The notes below the pieces were generated by a model that was given only the letters and a program-made list of their open reading frames with translations, was not told the DNA's origin and searched no databases. A program made the translations under genes and the position numbers. A DNA stretch of 36,992 nucleotides from Oscillospiraceae bacterium (GTDB lineage Bacteria; Bacillota; Clostridia; Oscillospirales; Oscillospiraceae), in contig JAFTMI010000040.1 in NCBI GenBank assembly GCA_017452505.1, positions 1-36,992 on the forward strand, written 5' to 3'. Positions 1-9,031 of this stretch are shown here, in pieces (within the stretch, counting starts at the first letter, position 1; each line of letters begins with the position of its first letter).

Positions 1-901
1 ACAGCCGGAGCACAAGACAAGAATCGTCACTGCATGGAAGGCCAACGGCGCCATCACCGCCATGACCGGCGACGGCGTGAACGATGCGCCTTCCATCAAG
101 TCCGCGGATATCGGTGTGGGCATGGGCATCACCGGTACGGATGTCACCAAGAATGTTGCCGATATGGTGCTGGCTGACGACAATTTCGCCACCATCGTTT
201 CCGCTGTGGGCGTGGGCCGTCGGATCTATGACAATATCCGTAAGGCGATCCAGTTCCTGCTTGCCTCCAATATGAGTGAGGTGCTGGGTGTGTTTGGCGC
301 AACGCTTATGGGCTTTGTGCTGCTGAATCCTGTCCACCTGCTGTTTATCAATTTGGTTACCGACTGCTTCCCCGCCCTGGCTTTGGGTATGGAAGAGGCA
401 GAGCCCGATACTATGAATCGTCCGCCCAGAAACTCCAAGGACGGCATCTTCTCCGGCGGTTTGGGTGTGGATGTGGTGTACCAGGGTGTGCTGGTTACCA
501 TCATTACCATTGCTGCTTATCTCATCGGCGCTTATAAGGAGTTCGCTCCGGTTGTGGTGGGCGGAAGCTGGTTCACCTATCTGACGCAGGTGGGCGAGTC
601 CGGTCACGGTATGACCATGGCGTTCCTGGCGATGAGTATGTGTGAGATCTTCCACTCCTTCAACCTGCGCTCTCAGCGCAAGTCCGTGTTCAGCCTCAAG
701 TCCCACAACAAGATCCTGTGGTGGGCTATGCTGGGCAGCCTGGCACTGACCACCCTGGTCATCGAGGTTCCCTTTATTGCAAAGGCCTTCGGCTTTACCA
801 CCATCGGTCTGACTGAGTATGCCATCGCAATGGCTTTGGCATTCCTGGTGATCCCCGTAGTGGAAATTGTCAAGCTGATCCAAAGAGCTGTCACAAAATA
901 A
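1..901 (+). CDS. Calcium-transporting P-type ATPase, C-terminal part (5' end outside window)
   Basis: This is the C-terminal third of a P-type cation pump that couples ATP hydrolysis to ion export across the membrane. The reading frame is open from base 2, so the gene begins before the window. Near the start is the P-domain hinge motif TGDGVNDAP, followed by the membrane segments. The segment with NLVTD followed by PALALG matches the M6 ion-binding helix of P2A (SERCA/PMCA-like) calcium pumps, where Asn, Thr and Asp bind Ca2+. At least four more hydrophobic helices follow, ending with the stop at 899-901. Family assignment is strong; calcium specificity is inferred from NLVTD. Confidence 0.9.
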   Translation, partial: QPEHKTRIVTAWKANGAITAMTGDGVNDAPSIKSADIGVGMGITGTDVTKNVADMVLADDNFATIVSAVGVGRRIYDNIRKAIQFLLASNMSEVLGVFGATLMGFVLLNPVHLLFINLVTDCFPALALGMEEAEPDTMNRPPRNSKDGIFSGGLGVDVVYQGVLVTIITIAAYLIGAYKEFAPVVVGGSWFTYLTQVGESGHGMTMAFLAMSMCEIFHSFNLRSQRKSVFSLKSHNKILWWAMLGSLALTTLVIEVPFIAKAFGFTTIGLTEYAIAMALAFLVIPVVEIVKLIQRAVTK

Positions 902-1081
902 AAAGGCTTCCCCTTGAGGGTGTTGCAGAGCGCAGCGAATCTTGCAATACCAATGCTTGCTGGGTGCAAGCATACAATAATTTATAAGCTGTCAGCAAAG
1001 CTGACTGATGAGGTGGAAAAGCAAGAACACCTCATCCGACCCGATTTCATCGGGCCACCTTCTCCTCGAGGAGAAGGCTTG
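902..1081. repeat. Small palindromic, MITE-like intergenic element
   Basis: Non-coding stretch after the ATPase gene whose two ends are imperfect inverted repeats: AAGGCTTCCCCTTGAGG at about 903-919 and CCTCGAGGAGAAGGCTT at about 1064-1080 (roughly 14 of 17 positions pair). Internal short hairpins are also present, for example CCCGATTTCATCGGG at about 1040-1054. No open reading frame with a ribosome site was seen. It resembles the non-autonomous palindromic elements common between genes in gut clostridia; mobility is inferred. Confidence 0.55.
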
Positions 1082-1113
1082 AAAAGAGCGTGTCGAAAGA
1101 CACGCTCTTTTTT
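1082..1113. terminator. Rho-independent terminator between convergent genes
   Basis: A 13-bp stem AAAAGAGCGTGTC (1082-1094) and GACACGCTCTTTT (1099-1111) with a GAAA tetraloop and flanking A and T runs, so it can act in both directions. It separates the rightward ATPase gene from the leftward AraC-type regulator. The same stem recurs at 3826-3855. Confidence 0.85.
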
Positions 1114-1118
1114 ATAGG

Positions 1119-1934
1119 TTACAATGGGGCGTTTTTTCTTCGGTATTGCAGGGGAGACAGGCCAAAGCGTTGTTTGAAAAGAAATATGAAATAGCTTGCA
1201 TCATGAAAGCCTACATCGAAGGCGATTTCTGTAACAGGGCTGTCTGTGTGCAAAAGCAGTTTCTTGGCATCCTCCAATTTCAGGTCATTGCAGTATGCCC
1301 GGATCGACATTCCGTTTTCTTTTTTGAATAAGTGGCTGATATGGGATGCACTTCTGTTAAAATGCTTTGTCAGATCGGTGAGGGTTATATTGGTGTGATA
1401 TTCATTTAAGTATTGCAGGATCAAATGATATTCGTCACAGCTTTCCCTTAAGTGCGCGGATAGCAGATGTTCGGTCATTGTGCATAGCGGGGGAATGACC
1501 GCTTCGCATAGCGCCAAAGGCAGCTGAGGATTCAAAGCGGTTTCCCAAAGCTCCCTATTTAAGATGGCTTCCGCAGTGGGGCTGGTTGGGCGGTATCCGC
1601 TCACTGCAATAAACCCCACTGCGGCATCGTTTTTGGAAACAGGATAAATGTATTCGTATACTTGGGCATGGCAGACAGAGCAAAAGGCATTCCCTTTTTG
1701 ACAAGCGGTCAAAAGCTGTTTTTGATTCAGCAGACATTTGTGATGGTTTAAGCTTTTGGCCATAATGCAGTATGCGTTGGTGTGGCTGTTGTAGGGCAAA
1801 AGCGCAGAAACAATTTGCCGGGGAAGTCGATGGAAAATATCCTGGTCAAAGTGTATGGAAACACGCAATTTACAATCGTTATTGAGATAATCCAAATAAG
1901 AGAGAATGTTGGAAAGGATGTCTTTCATAGGCAC
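1119..1934 (-). CDS. AraC-family transcriptional regulator with PocR-like sensor domain
   Basis: A 271-residue regulator. The C-terminal 100 residues carry two helix-turn-helix motifs typical of AraC/XylS proteins, with the signature DSPVTEIAFDVGFHDASYF followed by FKQRFGLSPLQYR. The N-terminal half has a Cys cluster (C67, C85, C88 in FCSVCHAQVYEYIYPV) like the PocR ligand-sensing domain. The start is a GTG at 1934 with a weak AGAAAG site; the ATG two codons later is possible. It is divergent from the FAD oxidoreductase at 2039 across about 100 bp, so it probably controls that gene (inference). The ligand is unknown. Confidence 0.85.
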   Translation of the reverse strand: MPMKDILSNILSYLDYLNNDCKLRVSIHFDQDIFHRLPRQIVSALLPYNSHTNAYCIMAKSLNHHKCLLNQKQLLTACQKGNAFCSVCHAQVYEYIYPVSKNDAAVGFIAVSGYRPTSPTAEAILNRELWETALNPQLPLALCEAVIPPLCTMTEHLLSAHLRESCDEYHLILQYLNEYHTNITLTDLTKHFNRSASHISHLFKKENGMSIRAYCNDLKLEDAKKLLLHTDSPVTEIAFDVGFHDASYFIFLFKQRFGLSPLQYRRKNAPL

Positions 1935-2038
1935 AATTGCACTTTCTTTATATTTTTGTGAAGTTTTCTGATAGAATAACTGCTAAAATATAATATAATG
2001 ATACATAGAAAGAAAGTCAAGCGAAGGAGGTTTTTCAT

Positions 2039-3823
2039 TTGCTGAAAACGAAAAAAATAGATTGCGATTTGTGCGTGGTCGGTGGCGGTATGGCCGGAAT
2101 GGTTGCAGCCATTTCCGCAGCCAGAGAGGGACTGAAGGTGGTGCTGATGCACGAACGTCCGGTTTTGGGCGGCAATGCATCCTCAGAGATCCGTATGTGG
2201 ATCTGCGGCGCCCAGGGCAGAGACAACCGGGAAACCGGCATCTTAGAAGAGATCGCCTTGGAAAACCTCTACCGCAATCCTACCAAAAGCTATGCTATAT
2301 GGGATACGGTGCTGTATGATTTTGTCCGCCGGGAAGAGAATATTACCCTGCTTTTGAACTGCACCTGTATGGATGCCGCTACGGAACAGGGGGATTTTGC
2401 TTATGGCCGCGATACCCGGATCTGTACGGTTACCGGCTATCAGATGACGACCCAATGTTTTTATGAGATCAAAGCAAAATTCTTCTGTGACAGCTCCGGC
2501 GACAGCATTCTTGCGCCCCTTTGCGGCGCCCAGTTTCGCATTGGGCGAGAGGCAAGCCATGAGTTTGGCGAGGACACAGTAACAAAGATTGCCGATGATA
2601 TGACCATGGGAATGTCCTGCCTGCTCCAAGGTCGTGAGACGGATCGGGCCGTAAAATATACGCCCCCGGCGTGGAGCAAGCAGCTTGGCGAAGAGGATTT
2701 TGAAAACAGAGACCCGGACCTATATAAGGATACGGAGAATTTCTGGTATTTGGAGCTGGGCGGGGACAGAAACACCATCGAGGACACGGAAATCCTCCGG
2801 GATGAGCTGGTCGCCCTTGCCACCGGCACCTGGGATTATATCAAAAACTCCGGAAAGTTCGATGCATCCAAGTGGGATCTGGACTTTTTGGGTTTCTTGC
2901 CGGGTAAGCGCGAATCCCGCAGACTGTGCGGTGAATATATGGTTACCCAAAAGGACATCACAGGCGGAACGGTTTTCCCCGATGAGATCGCTTTTGGCGG
3001 TTGGCCCCTTGACGACCATTTTCCCGGCGGATTTTATCACAAGGGCTGTCCCAATACCTATTATTCCACCCCTGCGCCCTATTCCATCCCCTACCGGGCG
3101 CTGTACTCTAAGAATGTGGAAAACCTTTTCTTCGCCGGCAAAAATATCAGCATGACCCATACCGCTATGAGCAGTATCCGCGTTATGGCGACCTGCGCGT
3201 TGCTGGGAGAGGCGGTGGGAAAAGCCGCATCCATCGCAGTAAAAAATGATTATACACCCCATGATGTGTACCTGAGCGAGTTGGAACAGCTCCAAAATCT
3301 GCTTATGAATGAGGACTGTTTCCTCCCGTCTAAAACGAGAGAGATTTCTTCCGTATGTCAGAATGCAAAGCTGAATATTGCCAAAGAGGTGATCCGCAAC
3401 GGCCAGGACAGAGCCCACCGCATTTACAATACCGACGAGCGCACCTGCGCTTATGAGGCTAAGGCAGGCGAGGAGATTAGCTATACCTTTGATGAAGCTA
3501 AGGTGTCGGCGGTGCATATCGTATTTTGCAGCGATTTGAACCGGGATACCCTTCCCGGAAGCCATTGCGAACGCTCTCATTCCACCCGCGCCAACCAACG
3601 CCTGGACAGTCCCCAGATGCATATGCCTAAGACCCTCTGCAAGGCATTCCGGGTGATCGGCGAGCGCAAGGGAGAAAAGCAGGTTCTTTTGGAGGTTACC
3701 AATAACCGAAAGCGCGCTCACCATCTGCAGGTGGATCAGGTGTTTGACAAACTTACCTTGATCCCCATAAGCGGCTGGGATGACAGCGAAAGCATTCCTG
3801 TAATTTCCTTTGATTTTACATAA
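2039..3823 (+). CDS. FAD-dependent oxidoreductase (FAD_oxidored family)
   Basis: A 594-residue flavoprotein. It starts at TTG 2039, placed 8 bases after AAGGAGG (2024-2030). The N-terminus holds the Rossmann dinucleotide motif VVGGGMAGMVAAISAA and then VLGGNASSEIRMW, characteristic of the PF12831-type FAD oxidoreductases, with a second conserved stretch (NLFFAGKNISMTHTAMSS) near residues 360-380 that closes over the flavin. No signal peptide is seen, so it is probably cytoplasmic. Substrate is unknown; relatives often sit with carbohydrate catabolism genes. It is a single gene with its own terminator and a divergent AraC regulator, suggesting substrate-inducible expression. Confidence 0.85.
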   Translation: MLKTKKIDCDLCVVGGGMAGMVAAISAAREGLKVVLMHERPVLGGNASSEIRMWICGAQGRDNRETGILEEIALENLYRNPTKSYAIWDTVLYDFVRREENITLLLNCTCMDAATEQGDFAYGRDTRICTVTGYQMTTQCFYEIKAKFFCDSSGDSILAPLCGAQFRIGREASHEFGEDTVTKIADDMTMGMSCLLQGRETDRAVKYTPPAWSKQLGEEDFENRDPDLYKDTENFWYLELGGDRNTIEDTEILRDELVALATGTWDYIKNSGKFDASKWDLDFLGFLPGKRESRRLCGEYMVTQKDITGGTVFPDEIAFGGWPLDDHFPGGFYHKGCPNTYYSTPAPYSIPYRALYSKNVENLFFAGKNISMTHTAMSSIRVMATCALLGEAVGKAASIAVKNDYTPHDVYLSELEQLQNLLMNEDCFLPSKTREISSVCQNAKLNIAKEVIRNGQDRAHRIYNTDERTCAYEAKAGEEISYTFDEAKVSAVHIVFCSDLNRDTLPGSHCERSHSTRANQRLDSPQMHMPKTLCKAFRVIGERKGEKQVLLEVTNNRKRAHHLQVDQVFDKLTLIPISGWDDSESIPVISFDFT

Positions 3824-3825
3824 AG

Positions 3826-3856
3826 AAAAGAGCGTGTCGCAAGACACGCTCTTTTT
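3826..3856. terminator. Rho-independent terminator, same stem as at 1082
   Basis: Stem AAAAGAGCGTGTC (3826-3838) and GACACGCTCTTTT (3843-3855) with GCAA loop, between the convergent oxidoreductase gene and hemW. The 13-bp arms are identical to those at 1082-1111; only the tetraloop differs by one base. Confidence 0.9.
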
Positions 3857-3857
3857 G

Positions 3858-5030
3858 TTAATGTTTTTCCTGGATCAGCAGAAGATCTGAGATAATGGAG
3901 TTGGAAACCAGGTAGCCGTTGGGAGTCAAATGCCAGCGGCCGTCAAAGGTCTTGGACGCTAAGTTTCGTTCCTTGCACTCCAGCAAATACTTTTCCAGGG
4001 GCGCAAAGGGTAGCAGGAACCGCTTTTCGTAGACCTTGGGGTCAATGCCGCCTACAGTACGGAGCTTCATCATCAGATACTCACCGGCCCGGTCACGGGA
4101 GCCGATCTCCTGCACCTCTTCCAACACCTGTCCACCGGTGCGAATGCCCTCAATATAGGCTGGCAAGTCTCTCACAATGGTGAACCGGCTGCCGCCGAAA
4201 TCGGAGCTGGCATTGGGACCAAAGCCCAGGTAGGGCTCGCCGTTCCAGTACTTGAGATTGTGCCGGGAGACATTGCCCTTGCGGCAGAAATTGGAAATCT
4301 CATACTGCCGATAGCCGTGCTGTCGGAGAATTTCCACTGCGGACAGGTACATTTCCGCCTGGGTGTCATCATCTGCTAAATTGCAGTAGTCCTTGTATTC
4401 ATAAAGGGGTGTGCCTTCTTCCACCTGTAAGCCATAGCAGCTGATATGCTCCGGCTGCAGCTTCAGCACATTTTTAAGCGTCCGCTCCCAGGCATCCAAA
4501 GTCTGGCCGGGCAGACCGTACATCAGATCCACAGACAGATTCTTAAAGCGGAACTTGCGGATTCGTCTTACCGCTGCAACCGCCTGCTCATAGGAATGGG
4601 GACGGCCGATCCTCTTCAGAATGTCGTTGTCGTCGCACTGAATGCCTAGGCTCACCCGGTTGAAGCCCTCGCTGTGCAGCCGCCGCAAAAGCCGGTCGGA
4701 CACGGAATCGGGGTTGGCTTCAAAGGTGATCTCCGCATTGTTGGATACCGTAAAGGCTTTCCGGATAGTGGCCAGGATCGCAGCCATACCGTCCGCACCG
4801 AAAAAGCTGGGCGTACCGCCGCCAAAGTAGATGGTATCTACAATGTAATCGGGGGCCAAAGGGCCTGCTTCCCGGATGTGCTGACAGACTGCCTCCTGGT
4901 AGCCGAAGATCCACTTATCTTCCTTGGTGGCCACGGAGTAGAAATCGCAGTACTGGCATTTGCTCCGGCAGAAGGGAACGTGAATATAGATACCCAAAGG
5001 GGTTTTGTTTTTACCGGTAAATAAAGGCAT
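3858..5030 (-). CDS. hemW: Radical SAM heme chaperone HemW
   Basis: A 390-residue radical SAM protein of the HemW/HemN family, historically called oxygen-independent coproporphyrinogen III oxidase-like; HemW is now regarded as a heme chaperone. The N-terminus has HVPFCRSKCQYCDFYS with the CxxxCxxC [4Fe-4S] cysteines at residues 21, 25 and 28, followed by the GGGTPS glycine motif. The lepA stop is four bases upstream and the ribosome site GAGGAT lies in the last lepA codons, so the two are co-transcribed and probably translationally coupled. The lepA-hemW order is conserved in Firmicutes, which supports HemW over true HemN. Confidence 0.92.
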   Translation of the reverse strand: MPLFTGKNKTPLGIYIHVPFCRSKCQYCDFYSVATKEDKWIFGYQEAVCQHIREAGPLAPDYIVDTIYFGGGTPSFFGADGMAAILATIRKAFTVSNNAEITFEANPDSVSDRLLRRLHSEGFNRVSLGIQCDDNDILKRIGRPHSYEQAVAAVRRIRKFRFKNLSVDLMYGLPGQTLDAWERTLKNVLKLQPEHISCYGLQVEEGTPLYEYKDYCNLADDDTQAEMYLSAVEILRQHGYRQYEISNFCRKGNVSRHNLKYWNGEPYLGFGPNASSDFGGSRFTIVRDLPAYIEGIRTGGQVLEEVQEIGSRDRAGEYLMMKLRTVGGIDPKVYEKRFLLPFAPLEKYLLECKERNLASKTFDGRWHLTPNGYLVSNSIISDLLLIQEKH

Positions 5031-5033
5031 ATT

Positions 5034-6842
5034 TTAATCCTCGTCAAGCTTCAGTACAGCCATAAAGGCCTCGGAGGGGACGGAAACTGTACCGAAGGTA
5101 CGCATCCGTTTCTTACCCTCTTTCTGCTTTTCCAGCAGCTTCTTCTTACGGGTGATATCACCGCCGTAGCACTTGGCAAGCACGTCCTTACGCAGAGCCT
5201 TGATGGTCTCCCGGGCGATGATCTTGCCGCCGATGGCTGCCTGGACGGGAATCTCAAACTGGGCGCGGGGGATATTGTCCTTCAGCCGTTCGCAGATCTT
5301 CCGGGCCCGGGGATAGGCATTGTCCGCAAAGAGAATGAAGCTCAATGCGTCCACAATGTCACCGTTGAGGAGAATATCCAGCTTTACCAGCCGGCTGGGC
5401 CGGTAGCCGATCAGTTCGTAGTCCAGTGAGCCGTAGCCACGGGTGCGGGACTTGAGGGCATCGAAGAAGTCATAAATGATTTCATTCAGAGGCATTTCGT
5501 AGTGCAGCTCCACCCGGTTGGCATCTAAGTAGACCATGTCCTTGAATTCGCCCCGGCGGGAAGTTGCCAAATCCATAATATTGCCCACATATTCCTGGGG
5601 CGCCATCAGATTGACCTTGACAAAAGGCTCTTCCGCCAGCTGAATGTCCATAGGATCGGGGTAGTCTAAGGGGTTATCCACCATATGCACCACGCCGTCG
5701 TTGGTGGTGACCCGGTAGGAAACGTTGGGGGCGGTGGTGATCAGGTCTAAGTTATATTCCCGTTCCAGCCGCTCCTGGATGATCTCCATATGGAGAAGCC
5801 CCAGGAAACCGCAGCGGAAACCAAAGCCCAGGGCAATGGAGTTTTCCAGTTCATAAACAAAGGATGCGTCGTTGAGCTTCAGCTTTTCCAAAGCTTCCCG
5901 CAGGTCCTGGTATTTTGCGCCGTCGGCGGGGTACACACCGGAGAAGACCATAGGCTGTACCTGCCGGTAGCCGGGCAGGGGGTCGGTAGCAGGGTTTTCA
6001 ACAGTTGTGATGGTATCGCCTACCTGGGTGTCGGAAACAGTCTTGATGGAGGCGGTGATGTAGCCAACCTCACCGGCACCCAAAGCATCCCGGGGAATGA
6101 GCCCCTTGGGACTCATTGTGCCCACTTCCACAACCTTGTAAACAGCGCCGGTAGCCATCATTTTAATGTCCATACCGGGGGTAACTGTACCTTCTTTGAT
6201 TCGGGTGTAGACGATAACGCCCCGGTAGGAATCGTACTGGCTGTCGAAAATCAGCGCCTGCAGGGGGGCATTCCGGTCACCCTTGGGAGCGGGAACATCT
6301 TTTACGATCATTTCCAGCACGGAATGGATATTGATGCCGTTCTTGGCAGAAATTTCGGGGGCATCCTCAGCGGGCACGCAGATAATATCCTCGATCTCCT
6401 GCTTCACTTCCTTGGGACGGGCAGAGGGCAGGTCGATCTTGTTGATAACAGGCAGCACTTCCAGGCCTGCATCCGTGGCCAGGAAGGTGTTTGCCAAGGT
6501 TTGGGCCTCCACGCCCTGGGAGGCGTCCACCACCAAAATTGCGCCCTCGCAGGCCGCCAAAGACCGGGATACCTCGTAGTTGAAGTCCACATGGCCCGGG
6601 GTGTCGATGAGGTTCAGCGCATAAGTCTCACCGTCATCGGCGGTGTAATTCAGGGTGGCGGCGGTGGCTTTGATGGTAATGCCACGCTCCCGCTCCAAGT
6701 CCATGGAGTCTAAGATCTGTTCCTCCATCTCCCGCTTGTCGATGGCAGAGCATTCCTCCAGCAGGCGGTCAGCCAGGGTGGATTTGCCGTGGTCGATGTG
6801 GGCGATGATGGAAAAATTACGAATTTTGGAAAGGTCTGTCAT
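5034..6842 (-). CDS. lepA: Elongation factor 4 (LepA), translational GTPase
   Basis: A 602-residue translation GTPase, the usual LepA length. The G-domain motifs are visible: AHIDHGKST (G1), DTPGHVDF (G3) and NKIDLP (G4). The C-terminus carries the LepA-specific positively charged domain ([21 protein letters not shown] region). EF4 acts on the ribosome to rescue or remodel stalled complexes. The start is ATG 6842 after GAGGTGTATCT. A promoter lies at 6899-6927 and hemW follows directly. Confidence 0.96.
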   Translation of the reverse strand: MTDLSKIRNFSIIAHIDHGKSTLADRLLEECSAIDKREMEEQILDSMDLERERGITIKATAATLNYTADDGETYALNLIDTPGHVDFNYEVSRSLAACEGAILVVDASQGVEAQTLANTFLATDAGLEVLPVINKIDLPSARPKEVKQEIEDIICVPAEDAPEISAKNGINIHSVLEMIVKDVPAPKGDRNAPLQALIFDSQYDSYRGVIVYTRIKEGTVTPGMDIKMMATGAVYKVVEVGTMSPKGLIPRDALGAGEVGYITASIKTVSDTQVGDTITTVENPATDPLPGYRQVQPMVFSGVYPADGAKYQDLREALEKLKLNDASFVYELENSIALGFGFRCGFLGLLHMEIIQERLEREYNLDLITTAPNVSYRVTTNDGVVHMVDNPLDYPDPMDIQLAEEPFVKVNLMAPQEYVGNIMDLATSRRGEFKDMVYLDANRVELHYEMPLNEIIYDFFDALKSRTRGYGSLDYELIGYRPSRLVKLDILLNGDIVDALSFILFADNAYPRARKICERLKDNIPRAQFEIPVQAAIGGKIIARETIKALRKDVLAKCYGGDITRKKKLLEKQKEGKKRMRTFGTVSVPSEAFMAVLKLDED

Positions 6843-6898
6843 AGATACACCTCAGTTATCAAGTACAGGCGGATACACCGCCATTTTACACTGTTCTT

Positions 6899-6927
6899 AT
6901 TATAATGTGTTTTTGCGCAGTTGTAAA
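6899..6927 (-). promoter_or_regulatory. SigA-type promoter for lepA-hemW
   Basis: On the minus strand, TTTACA (6922-6927) and TATAAT (6899-6904) are separated by exactly 17 bp, about 57 bp upstream of the lepA start. Read by eye; not experimentally defined. Confidence 0.7.
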
Positions 6928-7019
6928 CAGTATGTTTTGCAGAAAGCCGGGGAATACTGAGTTTTGCAGCGACAAAAACCGCCCAAAGCTGCTTTTTTAG
7001 AAAAATTTTTGCAAAACCC

Positions 7020-7048
7020 TTGTCAAAAAACCGGATTCAAGGTATAGT
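7020..7048 (+). promoter_or_regulatory. SigA-type promoter for rpoD
   Basis: TTGTCA (7020-7025) and TATAGT (7043-7048) with a 17-bp spacer, 37 bp upstream of the rpoD start codon. A housekeeping-type promoter in front of the housekeeping sigma gene implies autoregulation. Confidence 0.8.
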
Positions 7049-7085
7049 CTAACAGAAAACTCGAAAAACAGAGAGGGATGGAAGT

Positions 7086-8234
<1,149 letters not shown>

Positions 8235-8237
8235 AAA

Positions 8238-8268
8238 ATACCGCCGGTACAATGTACCGGCGGTTTTC
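8238..8268. terminator. Bidirectional rho-independent terminator
   Basis: Perfect 10-bp stem CCGCCGGTAC (8241-8250) / GTACCGGCGG (8254-8263), loop AAT, with a T run on the plus side and AAAAAATA on the other side. It ends rpoD and, from the opposite direction, the CooT-like gene. Confidence 0.9.
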
Positions 8269-8269
8269 T

Positions 8270-8461
8270 TTAAGCGTTTTCTTTGACGATCACAAAACCG
8301 TCCACTAAGTTGGCGCATTCCAAAGTGCCCTCGATGGCAACGGTGCGCTCCATCAGATCGGTGCACAGCACGCAGCCGTCCTTGCATTCGATCCGCATAA
8401 CATTCTTCAGAACCACATTTTCCTGGCTCTGGGTGTTTTTATAAACAGTGGAAAGACACAT
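8270..8461 (-). CDS. CooT-family small nickel-binding protein
   Basis: A 63-residue protein starting MCLSTVY, with a conserved cysteine at position 2, and composed mostly of beta strands. This pattern matches the CooT family (PF10133), whose founding member binds Ni2+ through Cys2 and helps mature carbon monoxide dehydrogenase. No CO dehydrogenase is in the window, so the client here is unknown. It starts at ATG 8461 after AAGGAG and lies 10 bp downstream of the His-rich protein gene, forming a two-gene metal-handling operon. The family call is from memory of the motif and fairly confident. Confidence 0.75.
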   Translation of the reverse strand: MCLSTVYKNTQSQENVVLKNVMRIECKDGCVLCTDLMERTVAIEGTLECANLVDGFVIVKENA

Positions 8462-8471
8462 AATTTTCTCC

Positions 8472-8933
8472 TTATTTGATATCCAGGGCAGACAGCACGG
8501 CGGTCAGCCGCATATTGCCCTTTTCAAAATCGCACACAGCGGCCATTACCTGCTCGAAAGCGGCATGGCTGCCGGCCTTGTCCAGCTGTTCAGCAAGCTC
8601 CGCCAGCTCCTGTGCGTGGGCGGCATTGTGGCCAACCATATACTTCATCAGCGCAACCAGTTCTTCCATGGGCGTGTGCTCGCACTTGGAAGCGCAGCTG
8701 CTGCAGGAACCGGCGCAATCATGGCTGTGATCGTGAGCCTCGTGGGCGTGGTCGTGGCTGTGCAGGTGCTCGTGGTCGTGGGGATGGGTGTGATCGTGAT
8801 CGTGGATGTGATCGTGGGTGTGGCTGTGGGTCACACCATCGTGGGTGTGCTCATGGGTGTGGGTATGCTCGTGCTCGTGCTCGTGATTGTGATCACCGCA
8901 GTCGCAGCCAATATGATCGTGATGAATATGCAT
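8472..8933 (-). CDS. Histidine-rich metal-binding protein
   Basis: A 153-residue protein. Residues 1-75 are a low-complexity run of His alternating with Asp, Glu and Thr (for example HEHEHEHTHTHEHTHD), then a Cys cluster CAGSCSSCASKC, and a helical C-terminal domain of about 65 residues. His/Cys tails like this store or deliver Ni2+, Co2+ or Zn2+. The start is ATG 8933 after AAAGGAG. It lies 10 bp upstream of the CooT-like gene, which favours nickel or cobalt (inference). Such proteins are sometimes labelled cobalt transporter, but no membrane segment is present, so a soluble metallochaperone or store is more likely. Confidence 0.8.
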   Translation of the reverse strand: MHIHHDHIGCDCGDHNHEHEHEHTHTHEHTHDGVTHSHTHDHIHDHDHTHPHDHEHLHSHDHAHEAHDHSHDCAGSCSSCASKCEHTPMEELVALMKYMVGHNAAHAQELAELAEQLDKAGSHAAFEQVMAAVCDFEKGNMRLTAVLSALDIK

Positions 8934-8965
8934 AAGCGTTACTCCTTTGAATAGTGGTTTTCGTA

Positions 8966-9029
8966 GGGGAGGGATATTATCCCTCCCGTGTTTGAATGGT
9001 CGGCGGGAGGCATACTATGCCTCCCCTAC
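8966..9029. repeat. Short palindromic intergenic repeat (GTAGGGGAGGG type)
   Basis: A 64-bp stretch whose ends are inverted repeats: GTAGGGGAGGG at the left and CCTCCCCTAC at the right, with internal GGGATATTATCCC and GGAGGCATACTATGCCTCC hairpins. It lies between the folC stop and the His-rich protein gene and could also serve as an mRNA end. Confidence 0.6.
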
Positions 9030-9031
9030 AT

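Noticed and set aside
2720-3847. 375-codon minus-strand frame over the FAD oxidoreductase
   Set aside because: Antisense shadow of a clear flavoprotein; it would also run through the terminator at 3826.
5790-6713. 307-codon plus-strand frame over lepA
   Set aside because: Antisense to conserved LepA GTPase motifs, no domain seen.
8448-8954. Val/Gly-rich plus-strand frame opposite the His-rich protein
   Set aside because: It is the complement of repeated His/Asp/Glu codons; the minus-strand frame has the ribosome site and a globular C-terminus.
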